Assembly: GCA_039033415.1 (NCBI GenBank)
Contig: JBCCCR010000002.1
Location: forward strand, 102,581 to 166,580
Direction: 5' to 3'
Origin: Pseudomonadota bacterium
GTDB lineage: Bacteria; Pseudomonadota; Gammaproteobacteria; Xanthomonadales; SZUA-38
Length of the DNA stretch: 64,000 bases
Below, piece after piece: positions 1-8,149 of the stretch. A program made the translations under genes and the position numbers. The notes under the pieces were generated by a model. That model worked only from the letters and a program-made list of their open reading frames with translations, had not been told where the DNA came from and did no database searches. Position 1 is the stretch's first letter, and every line of letters begins with the position of its first letter.

Positions 1-156
1 GACCGTCTCAGAACGCACGAGCAGCTGCTGGCCGAGCATAACCTGCTGTCGCCTGAATCCGTTGATGGCTATTCGCCCTCCAGGGAAGAGGCGGCGGCAC
101 GCATGGATGCGGGTCGCAAACTGATCGAACAAATCATTGGCGACCTGAGCAGCTAA
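1..156 (+). CDS. C-terminal end of an unidentified protein (5' truncated by window)
   Basis: An open frame enters from the left edge and ends at TAA 154-156, giving 51 residues rich in Glu, Ala and Arg and ending in a predicted amphipathic helix (RMDAGRKLIEQIIGDL). It lies 37 bp upstream of the transporter gene on the same strand, so the two are probably co-transcribed. The helix is loosely like the end of creatininase-family amidohydrolases, but 51 residues cannot settle that. I do not assign a function. Confidence 0.6.
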   Translation, partial: DRLRTHEQLLAEHNLLSPESVDGYSPSREEAAARMDAGRKLIEQIIGDLSS

Positions 157-193
157 CGGATAATGAGCAGCAATCCCGGCAAAGGACCGACTC

Positions 194-1477
194 GTGAGTA
201 GGCAGGTATTTTACGGCTGGTACGTGCTCGGCGGACTGTTTATGGTCTACGCCGTATCCAACGGCATTGCCAACTTTACCTTACCGCTGCTCTATCCGTC
301 GCTCATGGAGGAGTTTGGCTGGAATCAGGCGGAGATCACGCGACCGGCCGCGATCAAGTTCATGTTTGCCTCAGCCTATAATCTGGCGGTGGGTTTTCTG
401 CTCGATCGCTACTCGCCGCGTCCACTGATGGCTGCCGGCGCCGTGATCATGGCGACCGGCCTAGCGTCCATGATCTTCATGGATTCGCTAGCCTATTTCA
501 CGGGTGCTTACCTCCTGCTCGCCTTCGGTTTGGCTCTTTGCGGCCTCGTGCCGTGTATGGTCACTGTCAGCCGATGGTTCACAGTCTATCGGGGCCGAGC
601 TGTAGGCATCCTGCTCATGGCGTCCAGCGCCGGCGGCGCAGTGCTGCCGCTGGTGATCCGCGGCCAGCTGTCGGAGGAAGACTGGCAGGCGGCGCTGCTG
701 ACGCTATCGATTATCGGTTTCGTCGGCCTGCTGCTGCCGGTGCTGTGGCCGGTGCGCACCCGGCCCTCTGACCTGAGCACGACACCCGACGGTCTGGCCA
801 CGGCTGATGGCAACCCGCAACAGAGTGAACCGGTCGGCATCTTTGGCGGCGCCTCGCTGGCGACCGTCGCCCGTATGCCGGTTTTTTACCTGCTGCTGAT
901 CGCAACGGGCATCCTGTGGTTCTGCATCACAGGCGTACTGCAACACCAGGCGCTGTACCTGGGACGCGACAACGGTCTTGACGGCGGCACTCTGGCGCTT
1001 GTGTTCAGCGTATTTTTCTGGTGTTCCATAGTCGGGAAATTCGCCTTTGGCTGGCTAAGCGATCATTTCGCCAAGGTGAACATTATGCTGCTCGCGGTGG
1101 TTAACCTGATGGTTGGCCTGATGATTCTTCGGTTTATCGAATCCGCTGACCTCAAGCTCGTTTACGTGTATGCCGCGGTGTATGGCATCGGCTTTTCGGG
1201 TGCGTTCACCATGATCCAGCTCATGATCGCTGAGCTGTTTTCCGGCCCCACCTACGGCCGTATCCTGGGCATCTACGTGGCGGTCGACACCATTGCTGCT
1301 GGAATCGGCATCGCTGTCATCGGCGAAATCCGCGTGGCGTTCGACAGCTACCTCCCCGCGATTAACCTACTGCTTGCTCTGGTGGCGGTCGCCTTTACAT
1401 GCGTTCTTCTGGTCAAACGCCTTAGCACGCAACGCCAGGCGGAGCTCGTCGAGGAGCCGCTGTCTAAATCGGCTTAG
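194..1477 (+). CDS. MFS transporter
   Basis: A 427-residue inner-membrane protein with about 12 hydrophobic segments in two bundles of six, split near residue 200 by a hydrophilic loop rich in Thr, Pro and Asp. This is the size and layout of the major facilitator superfamily. Motif A-like loops follow the second helix (LLDRYSPRP) and the eighth (GWLSDHF). The opening FYGWYVLGG and the overall pattern resemble the oxalate/formate or monocarboxylate antiporter branch. The start is GTG 194, with AAAGGA at 181-186 as ribosome binding site. The substrate cannot be read from sequence. Co-transcription with the preceding gene suggests a shared uptake or catabolic task. Confidence 0.85.
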   Translation: MSRQVFYGWYVLGGLFMVYAVSNGIANFTLPLLYPSLMEEFGWNQAEITRPAAIKFMFASAYNLAVGFLLDRYSPRPLMAAGAVIMATGLASMIFMDSLAYFTGAYLLLAFGLALCGLVPCMVTVSRWFTVYRGRAVGILLMASSAGGAVLPLVIRGQLSEEDWQAALLTLSIIGFVGLLLPVLWPVRTRPSDLSTTPDGLATADGNPQQSEPVGIFGGASLATVARMPVFYLLLIATGILWFCITGVLQHQALYLGRDNGLDGGTLALVFSVFFWCSIVGKFAFGWLSDHFAKVNIMLLAVVNLMVGLMILRFIESADLKLVYVYAAVYGIGFSGAFTMIQLMIAELFSGPTYGRILGIYVAVDTIAAGIGIAVIGEIRVAFDSYLPAINLLLALVAVAFTCVLLVKRLSTQRQAELVEEPLSKSA

Positions 1478-1545
1478 CTCACCTAAGTGAGGCCAGAGCC
1501 ATGCGACAGGGTCAGCGAGATTTACCGTGTCCCTTTACTCTGATC

Positions 1546-3657
1546 CTATCCCTTCGGTGCCGACACGCCGGGGGCAACGATGCGAAAAAGGTCCGCTGTC
1601 AGCCGTGTTCTCGTGCTGTAAATCACGCTGCGGCCGCCGTCCGTCAGCTCGAGGTTCGCCGACTCACGGAGAACGGGTTGCTCCAGCTCCTGCAGACGCT
1701 GGAGCTCGTTGTCGCGCCATGACACCAGCGATTGCCGACCGTCATCGTCCAGGACAACGGCAAACACCGTGGCATCCCGAATCAGCCAGTTGCCCCAGTG
1801 GTGTGGCGCCAGCGTAACGGGTAGGGGCGACAGCGTGGTGCCCTGACTCAAGGTGAGTGCGCCCCCACCCAATTGACTGAAAACCACCGCCGGGTCGCCG
1901 TCCTCCTGTTCGAAAACCTGCGCATAGAAGCCGCCGCTCACGCTGATCTGTTGGCTGCTGCGGGATTCAAGATCTTCCAGCCAGACCTCCCAGCGGCCGG
2001 TGCGATCCGACGCCACCAGCAGTTTTTGGTCGGAGTAGTACACCGGCACGCGATTGTTGCCTGGCAAATCCACCCGTGTGATTTCACCGGAGTCGACGTC
2101 GATCAGCACGACGGCGCTAGCCCCGTCCGAACGACGTTCCGCAACAAGCGTTCGGCAGTCGGGCGACCATTTCGGTGTCTCAACACTACCGGCGGAAAAC
2201 GCGGTGAGCGGAGTCGACGATTCCAAGACCTCGTCGGGCCTTGAGGTCTGCTGAGTCAGCCAGAGCTGCGGCCGACCACTGCGTGTCGACACAAACGCCA
2301 GCCGACGCCCATCGCGACACTGCGCCGGATTATAGTCGTACCTCGTCGACGAATAGCGCGTCGCAACCTCTCCGCTTTCCAGCGAAAGCTCCACCAGGTT
2401 GGCCTCCGCCCGCCACCACTCAAAGACGAGCTCGTTGCCAGCCAGCGCCGGTGAACGCACGATGCCTTCCGAGACGGTCGCCCAACGGGTTCCCGGGCCC
2501 GCGCTGCCATAACGCCAAAGCCCCGCCCCGCCGGCGTCGGCACGGGCAACCACCAGTTCGGTATCGTCGACGAACGCCAAGCCGGTGACCTCCACCGCCG
2601 ACGCCTCCACGGGGCTTGGGGCGTCCTGCGGCTGATCGAGGTCCTGGACCAGCACGGAGCCAATGCCGGGCGTGATGTAGGTGGACAGCGAAGAGGGTGT
2701 GCCGGCCCGGAAGAAAGCGAGATAGCGACCCGACGGCGAGAGCGCCGGGTAAAGGTCACCCACGCTGCCGACCGGCGGCGCGCTCAGCCGCTGCCAGCCG
2801 CTGCCGTCTGTCGCGGACCGGTACAGCGCGAAGGGCGCACCTGGCTCCGGTCTGTCCGACCAGATCACTGCTTGGCTGTCGTTCGACCAAACCATGCTGC
2901 CGTCGTTGCGAGCGACACACTGCCGCAGCAGCATGTCGCTACCGGAAGGCACGGAACGAAGCCGAATTTCGCAGCTTGGCTCCAGCTGTTGGTACAGGAG
3001 CCAGTTGCCGTCGGGAGAGGGAACGCCACCCTCGACGCCAGGCCCGGCGACACGGTTGCTTGAACCGGGTTTCGTCAGCTGCAATTCACACAGAAATGAG
3101 GCGCTGTTTTCCTGGCAGGTGTAGAAAAGCCCATCACCGGCCGCCGCCTTCTTGGGGTGCAGCTCAAAACCCAGCGCCGTGGTGACGGGCTTGGACGCGG
3201 CGCTGATCTCCAAAGGTGGGGGCATCGGTGTCTCGAGCCAGCGAAGAAGCAAGGTCAATCCAGCCACTAAGGCGGCAGCCAGCAACATCGCAGGACCGAG
3301 CCGCCAGCGAAACTCCTTCAACGCCGCGCTCTCCGTATCGGCCGCGACCGGATCGGGCTCCAGCAGGCGATAGCCACCTTTGCGCACGGTCTCGATAAAA
3401 GTCTCATCGGGCGCCAGCCGCCGAAAAGCGGAGCGAAGATCGAAGATGACGCGGTTCAACGCATCATCCCCCACAACGGCACCCCGCCAGACCTGTCGAA
3501 AGAGCTTCTCTCGACTGACCACCTGCCCGCGGCCTTGCCACAACACGTCGAGTACCTGGCAGGCCCGCGGCTCGAGCGCTTCAAATCGGTCTCCCAGCAC
3601 GAGCTTATGCCCTGCGAGATCCGCGATGACCGGGCCGATGGTGCGGGGTTCGTTCAC
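1546..3657 (-). CDS. Transmembrane winged-helix regulator with C-terminal PD40/TolB-like propeller (CadC-like layout)
   Basis: About 703 residues from GTG 3657. Residues ~15-105 form an OmpR/PhoB-type winged helix (recognition-helix region REKLFRQVWRG, wing ending KGGYRLL). A single membrane helix follows at ~119-139, then a long export-side region built of repeats such as SPDGNWLL, SPSGRYLAFF and SPDCRTLVAER, typical of TolB/PD40 beta-propeller blades. This is a one-component membrane regulator like CadC: cytoplasmic DNA binding, periplasmic sensing. The frame stays open to a TTG at 3741, but the short start is preferred because three TCCCAAGG repeats at 3714-3743 would otherwise be coding. 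It is divergent from the exported amidohydrolase, a plausible target. Confidence 0.8.
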   Translation of the reverse strand: MNEPRTIGPVIADLAGHKLVLGDRFEALEPRACQVLDVLWQGRGQVVSREKLFRQVWRGAVVGDDALNRVIFDLRSAFRRLAPDETFIETVRKGGYRLLEPDPVAADTESAALKEFRWRLGPAMLLAAALVAGLTLLLRWLETPMPPPLEISAASKPVTTALGFELHPKKAAAGDGLFYTCQENSASFLCELQLTKPGSSNRVAGPGVEGGVPSPDGNWLLYQQLEPSCEIRLRSVPSGSDMLLRQCVARNDGSMVWSNDSQAVIWSDRPEPGAPFALYRSATDGSGWQRLSAPPVGSVGDLYPALSPSGRYLAFFRAGTPSSLSTYITPGIGSVLVQDLDQPQDAPSPVEASAVEVTGLAFVDDTELVVARADAGGAGLWRYGSAGPGTRWATVSEGIVRSPALAGNELVFEWWRAEANLVELSLESGEVATRYSSTRYDYNPAQCRDGRRLAFVSTRSGRPQLWLTQQTSRPDEVLESSTPLTAFSAGSVETPKWSPDCRTLVAERRSDGASAVVLIDVDSGEITRVDLPGNNRVPVYYSDQKLLVASDRTGRWEVWLEDLESRSSQQISVSGGFYAQVFEQEDGDPAVVFSQLGGGALTLSQGTTLSPLPVTLAPHHWGNWLIRDATVFAVVLDDDGRQSLVSWRDNELQRLQELEQPVLRESANLELTDGGRSVIYSTRTRLTADLFRIVAPGVSAPKG

Positions 3658-3713
3658 TGAGGCGTCTCTGACGATTGGCGCCGGCGGACAGTCGATGTCA
3701 GCAGAATCACCTT

Positions 3714-3743
3714 TCCCAAGGTAATCCCAAGGCGTTCCCAAGG
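3714..3743. promoter_or_regulatory. Three TCCCAAGG direct repeats with exact 11-bp period
   Basis: TCCCAAGG occurs at 3714-3721, 3725-3732 and 3736-3743 with identical 11-bp spacing, between the divergent winged-helix regulator and amidohydrolase genes. OmpR/PhoB-type winged helices commonly bind direct repeats one helical turn apart, so this is a candidate operator for the adjacent regulator. On the minus strand it lies 57-86 nt upstream of the preferred GTG 3657. Confidence 0.55.
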
Positions 3744-3811
3744 CTTCGGGAAGCCCGCCAGGCTACGGTGCTGACTGACTTTTTTCTCAGCAAGGCGCCC
3801 CGGAGGTTGTT

Positions 3812-5479
3812 CTGAAATCATCTAGTGCAAACGCCGCCCTAGTTTGGCTGGCGATCCTGGTCAGCTTGGGTTCGCCCGACCCAACCGAAGCCGAAACGAG
3901 TCGAACCATCATCAACGCCCATGTTATCGGGCCCGGAGGGCAGACGGCAAAATCGAACGTGGTGATCCAAGACGGTGTCATCGCGGCGGTGGTCCCCAGC
4001 ACCGAAGCGGACGTCCAGGTGACAGGTCGCGTGATCGACGGCAAAAACGGGTATCTGATCCCCGGGCTCATCGATACCCATGTGCACCTGGACCATCCAC
4101 AGCTGTTGTCAGTTTTTCCGGCGTGGGGCGTTACAACGGTCGTCAATATGCGAGGCCGGCCCTCTCATCTCGCGCTTCGCCAGCGGCCAACCCCCACGAT
4201 CACCGCCGATTTTGTCTCCGCTGGCGACTACATCGATGGCAACCCGCCAAACATGCTGCCCATGAGCTTTGTGGAGACGCCCGAGGACGCGGCAACCTTG
4301 GTGCGTCATCAGATCCGCCAGGGCTTCGATTTCGTAAAGATCTATTCAGAGCTAAGTCGGCCGCAGTTTCAGGCGATTTGTCAGGCTGCCAAGGAGCTGG
4401 GGGTCGCGGTGGCTGGCCACATTCCGGACAGCGTCGGGCTGGACGACCTCAAAGAGTGCCCTTTGGTCAATATTGCGCACGGCGAACAGCTGGAAAAAAT
4501 TATCGATAGCTATGACGACACCTCGCTCGAGAATCTGGCCCGAGAGCTTCGATCCTCCAACCAGACGGTGACCGCCAACGGCGCGCTGATGATCGCCATG
4601 TCGAATCAGCCGGAGGCACTGGATGAGCTGCTGGCGCAGCCCTACAAGCCCTTGCTTCACCCCTCCCTGCTGCAGGCCTGGCGACCCGGTTTCAACCGCT
4701 ACCAGCGCCGTGACCAGGCCTGGGTTGGCCGGATCAGGGCCGCCAACGAGCGGCTTGCAAAGGCGTTACCCTTCCTATCGCAGGCGCAGGTGCTGGTGGC
4801 CGGAACCGATACGCCGGTGGCCGGAGCATGGCCCGGCCAGTCACTCCATGAGGAGTTGATCTGGCTGACCGGTAAGGGAATCAGCCGGGCAGCAGCCCTG
4901 GACGCGGCAACGGTTCATGCCGGCAGGCTGGTCGAGCGCCTGTCTCCGGCTCGGGTTCCGGTGGGTCAGGTTCGTCCGGATTTTCAGGCAGATCTGGTTC
5001 TTCTCGAACGCAATCCGCTGGAGGATCTCAGCAATCTCGGATCCGTCAGCGGCATCATGCTCAACGGCCGTTGGTTCACACGCGGCGAAATTGACGAGCA
5101 CCTCGAGAAAATCCGCTCGCGCAATCGCGACCTTGCGCCGATGGTCAGTCAGTTTGAACGGGGCCTGTTTGCGAATGATCCACAGGCCATGGACGAGGCC
5201 CAGCAAACCAGCGGCGGCGACCAGCTTCTTGCTCAGTACCCCGCCTTTTTCATCGCCCGCGGGTGGCTGCTCGACTCCCGCAAGGAGCTGCGGCTCAGAG
5301 CGCTGGATCTTTTCCGACGCTACGCCATCATGTATCCGGACGTGCACAGCGCGCACTTCATGTTGGGCGAAGCGCTGGCAAGCCAAGGTGATCTGCAGGG
5401 CGCCAAGGCCGCCTGGCAAAAAAGTCTCGAGCTGCACCCGTGGTACCCGCCAGCGCGTGCCAGATTAAAATTGGAATAG
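3812..5479 (+). CDS. Exported amidohydrolase with C-terminal TPR, probable CTG start
   Basis: A metal-dependent amidohydrolase-superfamily enzyme of the imidazolonepropionase/Xaa-Pro dipeptidase-like branch. Visible are the beta-barrel metal motif HVHLDH, a Lys in FDFVKIYSE (candidate carboxylated ligand), later His ligands in VAGHIPDS and NIAHGEQ, and Asp in GTDTP. The last ~90 residues look like TPR helices (HFMLGEALASQGDLQGAKAAWQKSLELHPWY). The first conventional start in frame is TTG 3866, but the frame is open upstream to TGA 3776. A CTG at 3812, five bases after GGAGG 3802-3806, would add KSSSANAALVWLAILVSLG, a clear signal-peptide core. I therefore annotate 555 residues. Substrate unknown; a peptide or cyclic amide is plausible. 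Confidence 0.75.
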   Translation: MKSSSANAALVWLAILVSLGSPDPTEAETSRTIINAHVIGPGGQTAKSNVVIQDGVIAAVVPSTEADVQVTGRVIDGKNGYLIPGLIDTHVHLDHPQLLSVFPAWGVTTVVNMRGRPSHLALRQRPTPTITADFVSAGDYIDGNPPNMLPMSFVETPEDAATLVRHQIRQGFDFVKIYSELSRPQFQAICQAAKELGVAVAGHIPDSVGLDDLKECPLVNIAHGEQLEKIIDSYDDTSLENLARELRSSNQTVTANGALMIAMSNQPEALDELLAQPYKPLLHPSLLQAWRPGFNRYQRRDQAWVGRIRAANERLAKALPFLSQAQVLVAGTDTPVAGAWPGQSLHEELIWLTGKGISRAAALDAATVHAGRLVERLSPARVPVGQVRPDFQADLVLLERNPLEDLSNLGSVSGIMLNGRWFTRGEIDEHLEKIRSRNRDLAPMVSQFERGLFANDPQAMDEAQQTSGGDQLLAQYPAFFIARGWLLDSRKELRLRALDLFRRYAIMYPDVHSAHFMLGEALASQGDLQGAKAAWQKSLELHPWYPPARARLKLE

Positions 5480-5647
5480 CGATTCCTAAGCAGCAGGTTT
5501 GGTCTTATTCTTAGCTGCCCGCAATAAAGGGTAACCCGGGTAGTGAACCACCGACTCCATGAAAACCCATAGAAGCCCCGTCTCTGGGGCGAGACTTTCC
5601 CCTGCAGCACTTTCAGCGGCCAGGCTCACTCTCGTGGGTTTGCCCTC

Positions 5648-6805
5648 ATGATTCGATTGCTCAAGTTCAGCGACATTGTCGAGTCGCCCCTCTTCCAGGT
5701 GGGGCTTGTTGTGTTTTGGTTGCTGTCGGCCACTGCCATCAACGCCCAAACGCCGGAGCCGCGCGAAGATGCAGCCCAGGAAGCCATCAGGCTGTTCAAG
5801 CTTGAGGGAAGCGAGAACATCGATACGGAAGGCCTACCGGTCACCGATAGGGACATTGGGGCGGCGGCGACCGTTCGCGATGATCTCCAACGTCAGCAGG
5901 CAGAAGTGCGGAAACAGACTCAGGCTATCTATGCCAGGGCCAAAGCTGAAAACCGGGCCTTTACCGCCGCAGAAAAGAGACTGCTGCAGGCGCTTTCGCT
6001 TGAGGACAAGCGGCTGACTGAACAGCTGATAACCAGCGCTGAGCCTTCACAACGTGACGAATCGGCTGCGCGTCGTCAGGAACTGGCGCTGGAGATCGGC
6101 GCAGCGCTCGGACTTACCCACACGTTAAAGGTGATGAGCGATGCGGCCCTGGGTAAAGCGCTCGAAGTGCTGGAGGACACCAACGCGCCGCGGGCCGAAG
6201 TGTGGCGGGCAGAAGCCCAGCAGCGCCTCGGGCCAACCCAAATCGCCATCTACGGCGGCGCGCAGAGCCGGCTCGATGACCTGGAGACGGTCCGAGCGTG
6301 GCTGGACACCTCGACCGGCCAAGCGATCAGCAGCGCCGCTCTCGGATGGCGAGATCGATTGCCCAGCAAACCCTTACCGGTCGAGCTTGAGCCCGCGAGA
6401 TCAACACGCTACTTCGCCATTGCCAGCAGCGCCAGCTGGGGACAGTTTCTCTTCAGCACCCAGGGTTTTTTTGTCCATTTACCGGTGGTCGCCGATCAAT
6501 ACGGCATGACCAAACGCGAGTTGGCCGAATTGTGGACAGACGGTGTTGGCTACAGCCGCCGCGCCTTCGAACCCTTTGTGGCCCAGGCGATATTGCCTTA
6601 CGTGTTCGGCGACGTGGATGAAGCCACGCTGGATGACTACATCGAGTTGTTGCAGTCCACCCCAGCACAACGGGTGTTTGCGCAGCTCAGCCGATCGGGC
6701 AGCCGCACCTCGTATGCGCTGCTCGAAGCCACTCTGCTTGTGCTGCAGGATTATGCACCAGCGCTAACGGAACCAGACCCAGCACAACCGCCTGACGAGG
6801 GCTGA
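5648..6805 (+). CDS. Exported helical protein of unknown function
   Basis: 385 residues starting at ATG 5648 with a signal peptide (hydrophobic VGLVVFWLLSATAINA, likely cleavage before QTPEP). The mature part is mainly helical and charged. Two segments, LDDLETVRAWLDTSTGQAIS and LDDYIELLQSTPAQRVF, have the same rhythm (acidic residues, aromatic or leucine, small residue-Pro/Thr-x-Gln/Gly). They recall helical pairs in DUF2059-type periplasmic proteins, but this is a weak resemblance. It stands alone between the amidohydrolase and a convergent CNNM/CorC gene; I see no clear ribosome binding site. Function not known. Confidence 0.7.
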   Translation: MIRLLKFSDIVESPLFQVGLVVFWLLSATAINAQTPEPREDAAQEAIRLFKLEGSENIDTEGLPVTDRDIGAAATVRDDLQRQQAEVRKQTQAIYARAKAENRAFTAAEKRLLQALSLEDKRLTEQLITSAEPSQRDESAARRQELALEIGAALGLTHTLKVMSDAALGKALEVLEDTNAPRAEVWRAEAQQRLGPTQIAIYGGAQSRLDDLETVRAWLDTSTGQAISSAALGWRDRLPSKPLPVELEPARSTRYFAIASSASWGQFLFSTQGFFVHLPVVADQYGMTKRELAELWTDGVGYSRRAFEPFVAQAILPYVFGDVDEATLDDYIELLQSTPAQRVFAQLSRSGSRTSYALLEATLLVLQDYAPALTEPDPAQPPDEG

Positions 6806-6822
6806 CACAACCGAGTGTCGAG

Positions 6823-8067
6823 CTACGCCTGTTCCCCGGGCAAACGCTGGATCTTGAGAACCGTCGCCCGTTTGCGATCCGCTTTGATCACCCGGATTTC
6901 GTAACCCTGCCAGCTGATGGTCTCCCCGATCTTGGGGATTCGCTCCAGCGTCTCGGTAACCAGCCCGCTGATGGTTGTCACGTCATCCTCAGGCTCCCAG
7001 GGAATGTTGAGCGCCAGGGAGATGGTGCGCAGATCGACCGTGCCGCGGGTGGTGAGGGACCCGTCATCGTTTTCCAGCAGATCTTTGGTGGGGCGATCGC
7101 TTTCGTCGCGAATGTCGCCGACAATTTCCTCCAGCACGTCCTCCAGCGTCGCCAGACCCTGGATGTCACCATATTCATCCACGACCATTGCGAGGTGGCG
7201 ATGGCTGGTTTGGAAGGTCCTTAGCAGCTTCGGCAGCGGGAGCGTCTCCGGCACGATCAGCGTGTCGTGTTTCAGCTGCTCCCAGTCGACGCGTTGGTCC
7301 TCGTTGGCCAGCAGCCAGTATTGCAGCTCTTTGACGAAGATCACGCTGTTGATGTCCTGAAGTTTGCCGCTGGGTGAAAAGGGAAAGCGGCTGTGCCCCG
7401 TCTCCCGCGCCAGCGTGATCGCCTCCTCCCGGCTCATCGTGCCGGTAAGGTACTGGATCTCCGTTCGCGGCAGCATAACGTCGTGGGCCTGCAGCTGCTG
7501 CAGCTGGGTGGCACCGACGATCATGCCGGCGGTTCGCGGGCCGACCACACCCTCGCTCATACCAAGAAACGCCAGCAGCCGAATTTCTTCCGGTGAGGTC
7601 ACCGGCGTCTCTTCACTCCGGCGCAGGGAGCGGGAGATGCGCTCACTCAGATAAACCAGCGGACGCAGCACGATGGTCAGCCAGTGAATGCCGTAGGCCA
7701 CCGGGGTAGCCAGCGTCTGCGCATAACTCACGCCGAGCGTCTTCGGAATGATCTCGGTAAAGAGCAATACGGCCAGGGTGAACAAGATCGAAAACAGCCA
7801 CAGCGTACTGGCATCGAACACGTTGCTGTAGCTGGCGCCGGCGACCGCCGCGCCCACGGTGTGCGCTGCGGTATTGAGGATCAGGATCGCCGCAATCGGC
7901 ACGTCCATATTGGCTTTGAAGTCTGCCAGCAGAGTGCCTGCCCGCCGGCCGCTGCGGGCCAGTACCTCAACCTGTGGGCGGGTCACCGACAGGAGGACAG
8001 ATTCAAAGATCGAACAAAGAAACGAGGCGACCAGAACAACGCTGACCGCGGTAATGAACAGAAGCAT
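6823..8067 (-). CDS. CNNM/CorC-family membrane protein (DUF21, CBS pair, CorC/HlyC domain)
   Basis: 414 residues from ATG 8067, with GGAGG six bases upstream; an open frame further upstream to 8220 lacks membrane character and is ignored. Residues ~1-190 hold the DUF21 membrane domain with about four helices (start LLFITAVSVVLVASFLCSIFE). Residues ~205-325 hold two CBS motifs (VMLPRTEIQYL; HLAMVVDEYGDIQGLATLEDVLEEIVG), and the C terminus is the CorC_HlyC/transporter-associated domain. The family is linked to magnesium or other divalent-cation export or homeostasis. It lies 82 bp downstream of the RND pump gene on the same strand and may be its last operon gene. Confidence 0.9.
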   Translation of the reverse strand: MLLFITAVSVVLVASFLCSIFESVLLSVTRPQVEVLARSGRRAGTLLADFKANMDVPIAAILILNTAAHTVGAAVAGASYSNVFDASTLWLFSILFTLAVLLFTEIIPKTLGVSYAQTLATPVAYGIHWLTIVLRPLVYLSERISRSLRRSEETPVTSPEEIRLLAFLGMSEGVVGPRTAGMIVGATQLQQLQAHDVMLPRTEIQYLTGTMSREEAITLARETGHSRFPFSPSGKLQDINSVIFVKELQYWLLANEDQRVDWEQLKHDTLIVPETLPLPKLLRTFQTSHRHLAMVVDEYGDIQGLATLEDVLEEIVGDIRDESDRPTKDLLENDDGSLTTRGTVDLRTISLALNIPWEPEDDVTTISGLVTETLERIPKIGETISWQGYEIRVIKADRKRATVLKIQRLPGEQA

Positions 8068-8149
8068 GTGGCCTCCGAGGCTGAGCAGACGCCTACAGTT
8101 TACTTGGGACGCGAAGTGCGGAGGAGGCCGGCAACCGCGATGGCGTCGG

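Noticed and set aside
1478-1491. Hairpin CTCAC-CTAA-GTGAG after the MFS gene
   Set aside because: Five base pairs and no T run; insufficient as a terminator.
5574-5590. Hairpin GCCCC-N7-GGGGC as a terminator after the amidohydrolase
   Set aside because: The stem is only 5 bp and no T tract follows; not a convincing terminator.
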